Source: Tolypeutes matacus (taxonomy: Eukaryota > Chordata > Mammalia > Cingulata > Chlamyphoridae). From it: a stretch of DNA of 64,000 nucleotides. Within the stretch, counting starts at the first letter, position 1, and every line of letters starts with the position of its first letter. The notes under the pieces were generated by a model. That model did no database searches. It saw only the letters and a program-made list of their open reading frames with translations, and was not told the origin of the DNA. The translations under genes and the position numbers were made by a program. The stretch spans positions 2,049,687-2,113,686 of the forward strand of contig JAKSZT010053837.1 in assembly GCA_026826555.1 (NCBI GenBank), written 5' to 3'. This document shows positions 11,049-23,749 of the stretch, one piece after another.

Positions 11049-13914
11049 TTTATTTATTATTTTTATTTTTTAAAAGGTACTTAGATTACATAAATGTTAC
11101 ATAAAAAAAATGGACAGGAATCTCATATGCCCTGCTCCCTACTCCCCCCCCCCCCCATTTTCCTACATTAGCAACATACTTCATTAGTGTGGTACATTTG
11201 TTACAATTGATGAGCACATTTTGAAGCATTGCCACTAAGTGTGGATTATAGTTTACGTTGTAGTATACACTCTCTGCTGTACATTTTTGTAAGTTATGAC
11301 GTGATATATAATGAACTGTACCTGTCGTTGCAATGTCATTCAGGACAATTCCAAAGTCCCAAAAATGTCCCCAAATTATACCTGTTTTTCCTCTCCCTCC
11401 CCTCAGAACCTCCAGGGGCCACTGCCTCCATATTAACGATAAAAGTTTTTCCATTGCTACAATCACAGCAAGTCTGTAGTAGAATACCAGTAAGTCTACT
11501 CTAGTCCATTGTTCATTCCCCTGTCCTGATGATTCTGGGATGATGATACCCACTCCTCCTCTAATTGAGAGGGGGTTTAGATCCCACGGGACAGAAGGAT
11601 GGGGTTGTCTTGTTTGCAGTTGCAGACACTCTCGGTTCCTTGGGATGGTTGTTGTCCACCATCCTCTCCTTGTTAGTTATCCTGGGTGAATTCAGTGAAC
11701 TGGAGAGTAGGTGTTGCAATTCTGTTGAGATTCAGGGCCCAACTGGTACATGGACAGCCCAAAGATTTAAGTCTCTTGGACATATACCTATCAACTCTAA
11801 TACTAACTATAGGTTCAAATAGAAGGGGGCAGAAGAGCCATGTGTAGGGAAGCCACAGCTGAGCCCAACTCTTGTCACACTGGGGAGTGTAAATTCCAAA
11901 GTAGGGCCCACTGGCAGGGCACCAAACTCCTGAGCTGTCTGCCCTGCCTATAGTGTCTGGATGTCTCCAGAGTCCTCAGGAGCCCGGCTATTTGAGGCAA
12001 TATTTACTATGGCAGTCAGTGAGATCCTGCTGAGATGTGTATAAGTGTAACCTCTGGATTGACCTCCTGACTCACTTTGAAGTACCTTAGCCATATAAAC
12101 TCATTTGCCTTTACCCTTTACCCCTTTTGGTCAAGGTCTTTTTCCAGTTACATTGCTAGTTGGTTCTTTGTAGTTATCCCTCGGTGCCAGGGATGCTCAT
12201 TCCCGGAAGTCATGTCCCACATTGGGGGGCAGATAATGCATTTATATGCTGAGTTTGGCTTAGAGAGAGGCCACGTTTGAGCAACAGGGAGGCTCTCAGG
12301 AGGTAACTCTTAGGCACCCTGTAATACTAGGCTAAGTTTCAGTTTCAAAAGTAAAGGTTCATAAGTACAATCATCACTGTCAAGGGCCTATCAGGGATCC
12401 ATCCTCCTTCACTAGTCACTGCCCCTGTACTTGGGGCATTCTTGCTGTCTCATTAGAGAATGTGGCAGAGCTCCCTAGGATGTGAATTTGATGTTCTTTT
12501 GGTTATTGTGTGAATCTCCACCCACCATGACAATGCCCCAGAACACTTGAACACATTCGTATGCCTTATGGGTATGCTGCAGGTGAACCTCCTCCCATGC
12601 ATCTCCCATCACTGACACCCTGCACCAGTGATCCTCTCCTGCCATAGTTATAACCCTTCTGTGATCCAAAACTTCTTCCAAAATAAAGCCAACAAAATAA
12701 CCAAATACAATTAATAAGAAAATGAAATAATGATGGTTTTAAAAATAATGAGTAAAATACAAAATCTTAAAAACAAAGTTGAAATAATAAAAAATATAAT
12801 ATTACAAAAAAATTTTTTTGACATTATGTCTTTTATCACTATAAGATCTGTTGTATGTACAGTGACATTTTCTTCCATTTATTCCCCCAGTGTCTTTTTT
12901 TTTTTTGTATTCAAAGAAGATTTAGGTTACAGAAAAGTCACAGAGTATAGTGGATTCTCATATACCCAACATCTTCCCCTTTTCCCCCTTTCCCCTATTA
13001 ATAACATTTTACATGTGGATGTACATTTCTTACAATTGATGAACGAATATTGAAACATTGCTACTAACCATGGTCAATGATTTACATTATGGTTTACATT
13101 TTGTACATACACTTTTATAAATTTTGATGAAATTTAACATGGCCTGTATCCATCATTGCAAGATCATGTAGAACAATTCCTTCGCCCCCAAAATACCCCA
13201 TGTTCCATCTATTCTATTCTTCCCTCCCTCTCCCCTCAGGACTCAACGGAAACCATCCAGCTTCACTCCTTGAAGAACAAGATTCATAGTTACTTGCAAC
13301 AACTTTGAGGGCTTGACATACTGGCCTGTCCTCCCCTATGAGGCACTGCTGTGCTCTTGAGAGACTTCCACTCCTCTATTTGAGAACATAGCAGGACTCC
13401 CCAGGATGGGAGTTCAACACCTTCCCGCTCATTATGTGGGTCTCCACCCACTGATGCAACACACTATGACAGGATGAACATTCACACTCCCTAGAAACCT
13501 GCCCCAGGTGCACCCGGTCCTGAATGCCCCCCACATCCAACACCCTAAACCAGTAACCCTCCTTTGCCATATTGCCAAAAGAACATTCCCAACATTGTAA
13601 TTTCAACCACATACCTGCAAATCCCAAGAGTTCACCTCCTCCCTCCCCCAACCCTTTCCACAGTTCCATGGACAGTCCAACCCACCCTCCCCACCCTACC
13701 CCCCTCTCCACCCTATCCCCCTCATAAACCAGCACTGCCTAACCCAATAGTATCACTGCACCACTGTTATGCCCATCCACTGCACAACTACACACTTCCA
13801 CCTTATCATAGATTTTGCCCATATGGGCATTGGCTCACAACCTTCTTCTCCCTTTCTGTCTCCTGTAAACTTATCTTCCAGACTGTAGCGCTCTGTGAGT
13901 CTGCTCAGTTTACT
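11049..13914 (-). other. L1 3' UTR made of two homologous modules
   Basis: Module 1 is at 11060-12890 and module 2 at about 12897-13914. Both contain, in order, an AGATT/ACTTAG-ATTACA start, a TTACAATTGATGA block, a CATTGCAA...ACAATTCC block and a C-rich patch, followed by a GAGAATGTGGCAGAGCTCCC / GAACATAGCAGGACTCCCC block. Module 2 begins with 12 Ts at 12897-12908, like a fossil A tail. Two other insertions (15947-16660, 18272-18839) use the module 1 end, so 11049 is a true L1 3' terminus. Confidence 0.7.
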
Positions 13915-14355
13915 TAATTCATATCAGTGAGGTCATGTGCTATTTGTCCTTCAGTACCTGGCTTGCTTCACTCAACATAAGATCTTCAAGATTCATCCAT
14001 GTTATCCCATGTGTTAATACTGCATTCTTTCTTACAGCTGAGTAATATTCCATTGTATGTATTTATCACAATTTGTTTATTCATTCATCTGTTGATGGAC
14101 ATTTGGGTTGTCTCCAACTTTTGGCAATAGTGAATAATTCCGCTATGAACATTGGTGTGCATATATCTGTTCATGTCCCTGCTTTCAATTCTTCTGGGTA
14201 TATACCCAGTAGTGGGATTGCTGGATCATATGGCAGTTCTATAGGTAGCTTCCTGAGGAACCGCCAAACTGTCCTCCACAATGGCTGCACCATTCTACAT
14301 TCCCACCAGCAGTGGATAAGGGTTCCCATTCCTCCACATTCTCTCCAACACTTGT

Positions 14356-14786
14356 AGTCCTCTGTTTTTTTTTTTTTTTTGGTTTGTTTGTTTTAAGATT
14401 TATTTATTTATTTTCATTTCTCCCCCACCCCACCCCATCTCCATTGTTTTTGCGCTCGTTGTCTGCTCTCTTGTGTTCTTCTGTGTCTGCTTGTCTTCTC
14501 TTTAGGTGGCACCAGGAACTGATCCTGGGGCCTTCCAGAGTGAGAGAGAGGTGCTCAGTCTCTTGCGCCACCTCAGCTCCCTGGTCTGCTGTGTCTCTTA
14601 TTGTCTCTCCTCTGTGTCTCTTTGTGTTGCATCATCTTGTGTCAGCTCTCTGCGTGGGCCAGTACTCCTGCGCCGGCCAGCACTCTGCATGGGCCAGCTT
14701 GCCTTTTCACCAGGAGGCCCTGGGAATCAAACCCTGGACCCTCCTATATGGTAGACAGGAGCCCAGTTGCTTGAGCCACATTGGTT
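14356..14786 (-). mobile_element. DAS SINE dimer inserted in L1
   Basis: Poly-T at 14366-14382, a 3' unit with the GGAACTGATCCTGG B-box region near 14515, and a 5' unit with GGGAATCAAACCC near 14725 and a head ending GAGCCACATTGGTTTCC. The short words CCTCTG at both ends suggest the target duplication. Confidence 0.88.
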
Positions 14787-15946
14787 TCCGCCTCTGCTTT
14801 TTAATAGCTGCCAGTCTAATGGGTGTAAGATGATATCTCATTGTAGTTTTGATTTGCATTTCCCTAATAAGTAGTGATGTTGAGCATCTTTTCATGTGCT
14901 TTTTAGCCATTTGTATTTCTTCTTTGGAGAAGTGTCTATTCAAATCACTTGCCTGTTTTTTAAATGGGTTGTTTGTCTTTTTTATTTCCAAGGTGTGGGA
15001 TTTCTTTATATATGCTGGATATTAGGCCCCTTTCAGATATATGGTTACCAACTATTTTCTCTCATTGAGTAGGCTGCCTTTTCACTTCCTTGACAAACTC
15101 CTTTGAGGTGCAAAAGTTTTTAATTTTGAGGAGGTCCCATTTATCTATTTTTTTCTTTCATTGCTTGTGCTTTGAGTGTAAAGTTCATGAAACCATTTCC
15201 TACAAGATCCTGTGATGTTTCCCTACATTATCTTCCAAGATCTTTATGATCTTGGCTCTTATATTTAGATCTTTGATGCATCTTGAGTTGATTTTTGTAG
15301 AAGGTGTGAGATGGTGATCCTCTCTCATTCTTTTGGATATGGATATCCAGTTTTCCAAGCACCATTAGTTGAAGAGGCCATTCTCTCCCAGTTGAATGGG
15401 CTTGGTGGCCTTGTTGAATATCACGCAAGGATCTACATCAGAACTCTCAACTCCGTTCCATTGGTCAGTATGTCTGTCCTTGTGCCAGTACCATGCAGTT
15501 TTGACCACTGTAGCTTTGTAGTATGTTTTAAAGTCAGGTAGTGTGCTTCCTCCAATTTCATTTTTCTTTTTCAGTATGTCTTTGGCTATTCAGGGCCCCT
15601 TGCCTTCCAAATAAATTTCATGGTTAGCTTTTCCAATTCAGTAAAAAATGCTTTGGTAATTTTTATTGGGATTGCATTAAATCTGTAAATCAGTTTGGGT
15701 AGAATAGACATCTTAATGATGGTTAGTCTTTCTATCCATGAACAGGGAATATTCTTCCATTTATTTAGGTCTTCTTTGATTTCCTTTAACAGTGTTATGT
15801 AGTTTTCTCCATACAAGTTGTTTACATCTTTAGTTAAATTTATTCCTAGGTATTTGATTCTTTTAGTTGCTACTGTAAATGGGATATTTTCTTGATTGCT
15901 CATTATTAGTGTACAGAAATGCTACTGAGTTTTGCACATTAATCTT

Positions 15947-16660
15947 TTTTCAGTGTCTGTGTTTTCTTTATTTTTATTTCTTTTTTTCTTTTTTTAAAAA
16001 GATACTTAGATTACATAAATGTTATACAGAAAATATAGGAATTCCCATATGCCACACCTCTCACAACCTCCCACATAAACATCCTTCATTAGTGTGGCAC
16101 ATTAATTGCAATTGATAAACACATGCTGGAGCTTTGCCATTAAGCATGGACCATAGTTCACATTGTAGACCACATTCTCTCCCACACAGTTCTGCATGTT
16201 ATATGATGATATAAAATGGCCTATATCTGTCGTTGCAATGTCACTCAGGACAATTCCCAAGTCCCGAAAAAACCCCTGTATTTCAACTGCTTTTCCCTCT
16301 CCCTGTCCCCAGAGCCTCCAGTGGCCACTGGCTTCACATCAATGTTGTAATTTCTTCCATTGCTTGAATCACAATATGTCTATTTTAGAGTACTAGTAAG
16401 TCCACTCTAATCCATAGCTCTTCCCCCCATTCTGATGAGTCTGAGATGGTGATGTTCACTCCACCTCCAAGTGAGACAGGGCTTATATCCCATGGATACA
16501 GTGGATGGGATTATCCTGCCTACAGCTGCAGACTCTTTCTGTTTCCTGGGATGGCCGTTGTCCATCATCATCTCCCCACCAATTGTCCTGGGCCAGTCCA
16601 ATGAGCTGTAGACTAGGAGTTGCTGCTCCACTGAGGTTCCGGGCCCAACTGGCACATGGC
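15947..16660 (-). mobile_element. 5'-truncated L1 3' UTR insertion
   Basis: Flanked by 12-bp duplications CACATTAATCTT at 15935-15946 and 16661-16672. The body matches module 1 of the 11049 L1 3' UTR from its AAAGATACTTAGATTACAT end to the GGGCCCAACTGGCACATG block. The tail side contains a T-rich stretch with a non-homopolymer piece (CAGTGTCTGTG) that could be a short 3' transduction. Confidence 0.9.
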
Positions 16661-16975
16661 CACATTAATCTTATAACCTGCCACTTTATTGAACTCATTT
16701 ATAAGCTCTAGAAGCTTTGTTGTAGCTTTCTTAGGGCTTTCGAGGTATAGGATCATGTCATCTGCAAATAGTGGAGTTTTCATTTCTTCCCTTCAAATTT
16801 AGATGCCTTTTATATCTTTTTCTTGCCAAGTCCTTGAGCAAGTACTTCTAACACAGTGTTAAATAAGAGCAGTGACAATGGACATTCTTGTCCTATTCCA
16901 GATCTTAGAGGGAAAGCTTTTAGGATTTCACCATTGAATATGATGTTAGCTGTGGGTTTTTAGTGGTCTTATTTA

Positions 16976-18258
16976 AGTCATTAAAAAATACTTGACAGGA
17001 TAGAACCCAGATCTGAGAGCCAGAGGAGAGCTCATATCATATCATAGTCAAGAGACGTAGAACACCTCCCATGTGTTGAGAATTTTCTTTTTCCCTAGTT
17101 TGTACATAGTATTTTTGGGAGAAGGGGATTGCCGTCTTATATGTGACAAGTGAGTGGTAATGCTTATTACTATTATTATGTTTACTGAGACTCCTTTTGG
17201 TATCTTATTATCAACCTGGTGTTTTATTATGTACATCAATAATGCATTAATTATATATTATCACTACATGTATTTAGTTTTAGTACAGTGTTTTTTAAAA
17301 ATGTTGCTGATTTTCTTGAGACCTTAAACCACGTTGTTGACCACACTTCCCAAACATATGGTGATAGTGACCAAAGAGATAAAAATTACACCACTGAAGA
17401 AAGAGAAAAACCTCTATTTTAAGACCTGCCTCAAACCTCAAATAGGATAGCAGTGTCATGGCTGCTGCTAATTTAGTCTGCATAAATTCAACAAAGAGGA
17501 ACTGCTGGCCTAGGAGAGTTAATATCCAAAAGCAAAATAAACATCTTTGTAAATAAAGAAGATAAAATAAATCTCATCATGGCATGAGCTATTTTCTTTG
17601 GCTGTGGTCACTGAGCAGTAGTAGATAAGCATATTAGTAAAACACTGTATTGGGCACTGTTCCATGAGAATGCAATAAGGAAAAATAGCATAAGACATGA
17701 ATAATTGAGGAAAAGAAACCAGACTCATAAGGGGATACATATTAAAAAAGGTAAGAACTATTTGAGAATCTGGTCCGAGGATCCAAAGAAGACTAGTTAA
17801 CATTATGGCCTGATAAGCTTTATCTTTCTGCTGTTTTTCCCACTTCCTGCCAATATACTGGAAGAGATTGAAATAGAATATCAAGGCAGCCTTACACATC
17901 TAAAAGCCTTAGATAAAAATGACAAAATGTTCCCAGATATGAGAATAACTCCCTTTGGTTAGACAACTCACCCAGTCTTTTAGCAAGTTGAAGCCTGTCT
18001 TCCTCTGATTGCAGTACATTTTGGCAGGATGCTGCAGTTCTGGGGCCTATTTATTTTGGCCTTATTTTATGCCTATTTTTGCTTTGGTAACACTCATTGA
18101 CTGTCACTCTTCCCAGCATGGGCACAGGACATAGGTTTTTGAGGCAAATGCTATGGGTCCAAATAGAAAGTACAGTGTATGTAGAATGATCAAATAGAAA
18201 GTACAGTGTATGTAAAATAAATTAACTATCCCTGACCAGTTTTTTCCTGTGCCTTAAC
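16976..18258. other. Intronic stretch, no gene recognised
   Basis: A minus-strand open stretch at 17519-17899 has no recognisable domain and biased F/Y/I composition. I see no splice-flanked exon. There is a short tandem duplication at 18160-18221. Confidence 0.5.
18160..18221 (+). repeat. Two-copy 31-bp tandem duplication
   Basis: CAAATAGAAAGTACAGTGTA begins at 18160 and again at 18191, followed by GAATGAT in the first copy and AAAATAA in the second. Confidence 0.9.
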
Positions 18259-18271
18259 ACAAATACCTTTT

Positions 18272-18839
18272 TTATTTTATTTTATTTAAAATTTTTAAAA
18301 AAGATACTTAGATTATACAAATATCACATAAAAAATAGAGGGGATTCCCATATGTCCTGCTCCCCACACCTCCTACATTTTCCTACATTAACAACATACT
18401 TCATTAGTGAGGTACATTCATTGCACTTGATAAACACATTTTGGAGCATTGCTACTAAGCGTGGATTAAAGTTTACATTGTAGTTTACACTCTATTCCAC
18501 CGAATTCTGTAAGTTATGGCAAGATTTATAATGGCCTGTACCTGTCGTTGCAGTGTCATTCAGGACAATTCCCAAGTCCCAAAAATGCCCTGTATTACAC
18601 CTGTTTTCCCATCTCCCTGCCCCCAGAACCTCTAGTGGCCACTGCCTCCACATCAATGATATAATTTCTTCCATTGCTAGAATCACAATAAGTCTATAGT
18701 AGAATACCAATAAGTCTACTTTAGTCCATAGTTCATTCCCCAATCCTGAGGATTCTGGGATGGTAATGTCCACTCCACCTCTAATTGAGAGGGAGCTGTT
18801 ATCCCATAGGGCCAATGGATGGGACTCTCTTGCTTGTAA
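18272..18839 (-). mobile_element. 5'-truncated L1 3' UTR insertion
   Basis: Flanked by 13-bp duplications ACAAATACCTTTT at 18259-18271 and 18840-18852. The body is the same 3' UTR module as at 11060 and 15990, with a T-rich tail at the left, so the minus strand is sense. Confidence 0.92.
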
Positions 18840-18852
18840 ACAAATACCTTTT

Positions 18853-20126
18853 CAGTGCACATTCATAATTCTTTCTACTTAATTTTGCACACCTCTGCTA
18901 GAATCTTTCTTAAGCATAGCTCAGGTGATAAGATTCCTGCTCAGAATGTTTGGTTTCTCCATACTGTCTCCCAGATTCAGCTATGAGTTCCCCAGCTTGA
19001 CATAAAGATCTTGAGCAGTCTTTATAGCCTCATTTTCCACTGCTTACAAGTGGCTCCAGGCCAAATTGGACTTCTTCCTTTGCTTTACCACTTCTAAGCC
19101 TTTGCTCACCCTGTTCTGTCTTATTTGACTGATAAAAGCTTACCATTCTTTTAAGATTTTGATTTTTCATTTGTTTAAGAAATATTCAAATGGCTCGTAG
19201 GTGAGGGTGTAGCAAAATGTACACAAATCTGTGACCTTATAGGGCTTATATTCTAGTAGTACATCCCATTAGAATGTAAGTTTGTCTCAACCATCTCTTT
19301 TGTCATCTTGTGTGACCTTCCCTAACTTGATATAATACATTTGCACACAAATCATTATAATGAAGGAGAAAAGGGTAAGCAACCACTGACTGGGCAGAGA
19401 ACATACCAAAATGCCCTCATTTTTAAAGGCTGTGTCATAAATGTAGAAAGAAGAAAGTATAATCCACCAGGTATAAAATAGTGATGTGGACTTGAAGGAA
19501 TAGTGTCAGGAAATATAAAAGCCAGGATAAGCAGAGGCTTCTGAGGTGGTAGGCATGGAAGATAACTGGAAATATAAAAGTTGCATTCAGAGTAAAAGCA
19601 AAAGTAAGAAGGTAAAGTCAGCTTCTTGGGCAAACTGATATCAAAGTATGACAGAACAGAACTATTTAACATCTCTTTTGCTTCCATATTTTCTGCCAAG
19701 GAAAAAGATGAATTGAAAATGATAGACAAACAAAGGTGTAGCTAAAATCCAAGATAGGAGGGATTGTAACTGCAATTGGTGATCTAAATGCATTGTTTTC
19801 TGATGCTTGTCTTCCCAACATTTATCTCTCCCAACCCCTTCTCCTAAACGGCCGCCCCTGTCCTGCCAGTCCGGGGTACTGAAAGAACTTGTAAATGAAA
19901 TTACTGAACCACCACCTGTGATCTTTAATGAATTGTGAAGATTAAGAGAGATGCTAGAAGCTTAGAGATAGAAAAAAGTACTCCCATTAAAATTTAGAGG
20001 GAGGGCAGTTGAAAGCAAGGAGATGATTCCAAAATGTGCATCAATGTAACATTCCATCCACTGGTTCCAGCCCTTTGTGCCTACGAGCTTGCTTCCTTTT
20101 TACATATTTATAGACTACTATTATGC
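18853..20126. other. Intronic stretch, no gene recognised
   Basis: Nothing recognisable. A minus-strand open stretch at 19355-19729 has no motif that I can name. Confidence 0.5.
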
Positions 20127-20140
20127 CCCAGTGAGTCTTT

Positions 20141-20509
20141 ATTTTTTTTTTAAGATTTATTTAATTTATTTATTTCTCCCCACACCCTCGTTGTTTGCAT
20201 TTTACTTTGTCTGTTTGTTGTGTGGTCGTTTTCCTTTTAGGAGGAACCAGGAACCATACCTGGGACCTCCTGTGTAAGAGGGAGGTGCCTAATCCCTTGA
20301 GCCACCTCTGCTCCCTACTTTGTTGTATCTCTCATTATGTTTTTCTTCCTTGTGTCTCTTGTTGCATCATCTTGTTGCATCCACTTGCTGCACCAGCTGG
20401 TTGCATCAGCTTGCTGTCTTGCTTGTCTTCTTTAGAAGGCACCAGGAACCGAACTTGGGGCCTCCCATGTGGTAGGTGGGAACTCAATCACTTGAGACAT
20501 CTGTTTCCC
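20141..20509 (-). mobile_element. DAS SINE dimer
   Basis: Poly-T and TAAGATTTATTT tail at 20141-20175, two units with B-box regions near 20255 and 20450. Imperfect duplications AGTGAGTCTTT (20130-20140) and AATGAGTCTTT (20513-20523). Confidence 0.88.
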
Positions 20510-20524
20510 CTCAATGAGTCTTTT

Positions 20525-20961
20525 TTTTTTTTTTTTTTTAATTTTATTTATTTACTCTGTCCATTTTAAACCCCCCCTTCCCCATTTGCTGTTTTTGTGT
20601 CCATTTGCTGGGCAATTCTCTGTGTGTGTTTCCTGCCATCTCTTCTCATCCTTCTCCTCCAGTCTTCACCAGGATTCGATCCTGGAGACCTCCAATGTAG
20701 GAGAGAGGTATTCTGCTGCCTGCGCCACCTCAGCTCCTGGCTTCTGGAGCTTTCGGAGCATCTCGTCTTGTCTCTCCTCTGTTACGTCATCATCCTGCTG
20801 CATGGCTCCCAGGGCCTGACAGCTCAGCGGCACACAGAGCCTGGCAGCCCATGCGCTTTCTATATATATATTTTTTATTTTACCAGGAGGTCCCGGGGAT
20901 CGAACCCAGGTCCCTCCATATGGCAGACGGACGCCCAACCATTTGAGCCACATCCGCCCCC
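20525..20961 (-). mobile_element. DAS SINE, composite form, inserted beside the previous one
   Basis: Flanked by perfect 15-bp duplications CTCAATGAGTCTTTT at 20510-20524 and 20962-20976. It has two units with ATTCGATCCTGG near 20675 and GGATCGAACCC near 20897, joined by a linker containing GCGCTTTCTATATATATA. Confidence 0.95.
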
Positions 20962-21476
20962 CTCAATGAGTCTTTTCTTTTCTTTTATAAACTAAAAAGA
21001 TAAGTTCGTAAGAAGATCACAAGATGCTGCAAGATTGTGCCTTGATCTCTACTTTTATTCAACATCATACCAATTGACTTGGCTTCTGCCACATTTAACA
21101 AAGGACCGTGGGCATACTAGATATACATTAAAGAGTTTTTGATTGACCTTAAGAGGTAGAGGCATATTAATCAAATTTTCAGATGAGAAAATGTTGGAAG
21201 ATATCTAACATGATGGGTGACAGTACCAAGGTTCAAAATGATCTCTATAAACTTGAAACCATGATGACATTTAAAAGCAATAAGTGCCAAGTCCTGCATT
21301 TAGATTAAAAACAGTTGCCTAAGACAAGATGTAGAGAAACTGACTCAACATCAATTCAGTAGGGGCTTTATTGATCTCATGTTCACAAAGTAGAAGCAGT
21401 AGTTTCAGGCACAATACTTGGCACTGGTTACTCTACAGCCCCAGGTGAGTTTTCCAAGTGTTTAAGAAGATATTTA

Positions 21477-22287
<811 letters not shown>

Positions 22288-22574
22288 AAGAAGATATTTA
22301 TAAACTAGGGTATATCCTTAATAGGGTGACCAGAAAGTTGTCTGGAAGTCTTGTCATGCAAAGAAGACCTGAAGCAGGTAAGAACTTTTAATTTGAAGAT
22401 GAAATGACTTAGGGAAACAATTCTCTTCTAATATGAAATGACTGCCAGATAGATACAGGATTAAATATACTTTAGTGAAGTTCCAGTGATCAGAACTGAG
22501 GCCAATGAAGAGATGTTATTGAGATGTAGTGTTTGGTTTGATTTAGTAGACATTCTATAATATAACTTCAAGAC

Positions 22575-22838
22575 TAATATTTATTGAGCAACTACAGTAT
22601 GTCAGGTAATGTGCTAAGCACTTTCCACGCAACATCTCACATTTAATCCTCACAGCACCTTGTTATATGCATACTTTTAGTAGTCTTACAGATCCAGAAA
22701 CTGATGTTCAGAGAAATTGATTTGTCCAATGTCACACAACTAGGAAGTGGCCAAACAGCTGTTTTTATATCCTAGATCTGACTTGTCCCAAAAGCCTGTG
22801 CTTATAACCACTAGGCTATCTTGCAAAGTACTAAATTC
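22575..22838 (-). mobile_element. MIR SINE relic
   Basis: Reverse-complement MIR pattern: TTTATTGAGCAACTACAGTATGTCAGG, CATTTAATCCTCACAGCACC, TGTCACACAACTAGGAAGTGG, TTATAACCACTAGGCTATC. Confidence 0.85.
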
Positions 22839-22924
22839 TCCATTATGAGAAATTAAACATAATTGGAAGGCTCCTCCTTCATAATTTAGAATTGATTCCT
22901 GCAATTCATGAGAGAGTGGAGGGG

Positions 22925-23172
22925 CAGTGTGGCCTAATGGAAAAGAACACAGACTTTTGAATTAATTCTCAGGTGGGAAATGTCACACATTGGCCAAAAC
23001 CTCTTGAGCAAATAACATATCCTCATTGAGCCTCATTTTCCTTATCTGTAAAATAAAGCCAAAACACTAATACCTACCTTGTAGGATTATTAGGAGGATT
23101 AATTTGTGTGAACAGCCTGGCTTATGTAATATGTATTTGGTACATATTGGGGATTCAACAAATAATTGGCAG
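22925..23172 (+). mobile_element. MIR SINE relic
   Basis: Forward MIR pattern: CAGTGTGGCCTAATGG, CATTTTCCTTATCTGTAAAAT, ACCTACCTTGTAGGATTATTAGGAGGATTAA. Confidence 0.85.
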
Positions 23173-23499
23173 CCACCTCCTAATTGTCTACTGTTGGCTT
23201 AGGGACCAAAATAAAAATCAGTAGTCCTTTTGAGGTAGTGTGAAGGGCTTCCTGTTCCTAAAATACATAGGCATTAATCCATAGAATTTATAATAACTAT
23301 TTGGGATTTTGTTTATGTTCTCCTGTTTCTTGGCTGCCCTGGGAGTTGTAAATAAGTGAGATGCAACTGGATTTGACACAGTTTTTCCTCTTGAGGAGTT
23401 TTACAACTTGGTAGAGAAAACAAAACATCATGATTGACTTAAAGCCTTGGACTTAAAATTATGTATGTGCTACACTTTTTATCTAATTTTTTATACCTA

Positions 23500-23748
23500 C
23501 CATTTGTTGAGTGCCTGTTTACCACGTACCTGATGCTATAGTCATTGCTCTCCATTCAGGATCTTTTATAATCCTCAAGCAGTCCTATGAAGGAGATTAT
23601 TAATACCATCCCAATTTCATCGATAAGAATGCTAAACCCCAGAGAAGTTAGACAACTTGCTCAAGTTCCACAGAGTAAGAGGGTATGCCTAGATTTAAAC
23701 TAATGTCTGTCTAATTCCAATGGCCAAATTCTTTGTACCACACTGTAA
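23500..23748 (-). mobile_element. MIR SINE relic
   Basis: Reverse MIR pattern: TTTGTTGAGTGCCTGTTTACC, TTTATAATCCTCAAGCAG, GAGAAGTTAGACAACTTGCTCAAG. Confidence 0.8.
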
Positions 23749-23749
23749 G

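Larger units (their letters stand above)
11049..16959 (-). mobile_element. L1 insertion with long two-module 3' UTR, 5'-truncated in ORF2
   Basis: The whole block is framed by 16-bp direct repeats with one mismatch, TTAGTGGTCTTGTTTA at 11033-11048 and TTAGTGGTCTTATTTA at 16960-16975. That marks it as one original insertion. The minus-strand order is an ORF2 RT-side piece (16959 to about 16661), then ORF2 to about 13915, then a 3' UTR down to 11049 ending in an A-rich tail (T-rich at 11049-11072). It is interrupted by a SINE (about 14356-14786) and by a second L1 3' end (15947-16660). Confidence 0.85.
13915..16959 (-). pseudogene. L1 ORF2 C-terminal remnant
   Basis: Minus-strand peptide at 15903-15586 includes [20 protein letters not shown]-type blocks and IWKARGPE, typical of the region just after the RT domain. 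The ORF2 end near 13915 reads SEASQVLKDK-like. Stops and two insertions make it dead. Its 5' truncation lies in the RT domain (GTTAGCTGTGGGTTTT block at 16945). Confidence 0.8.

Noticed and set aside
11086..11553. 155-codon minus-strand open frame
   Set aside because: Lies wholly in the L1 3' UTR module and is broken in sister copies.
17519..17899. 126-codon minus-strand open frame
   Set aside because: Aromatic and isoleucine-rich composition expected of AT-rich DNA, with no motif, start context or splice signals.
19355..19729. 124-codon minus-strand open frame
   Set aside because: No recognisable family; the apparent hydrophobic segments follow from base composition.
20597..20995. Cysteine/serine-rich open frames over SINEs (also 24996-25478, 58738-59236)
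   Set aside because: The same peptides recur wherever the composite SINE occurs, so they are repeat translations.
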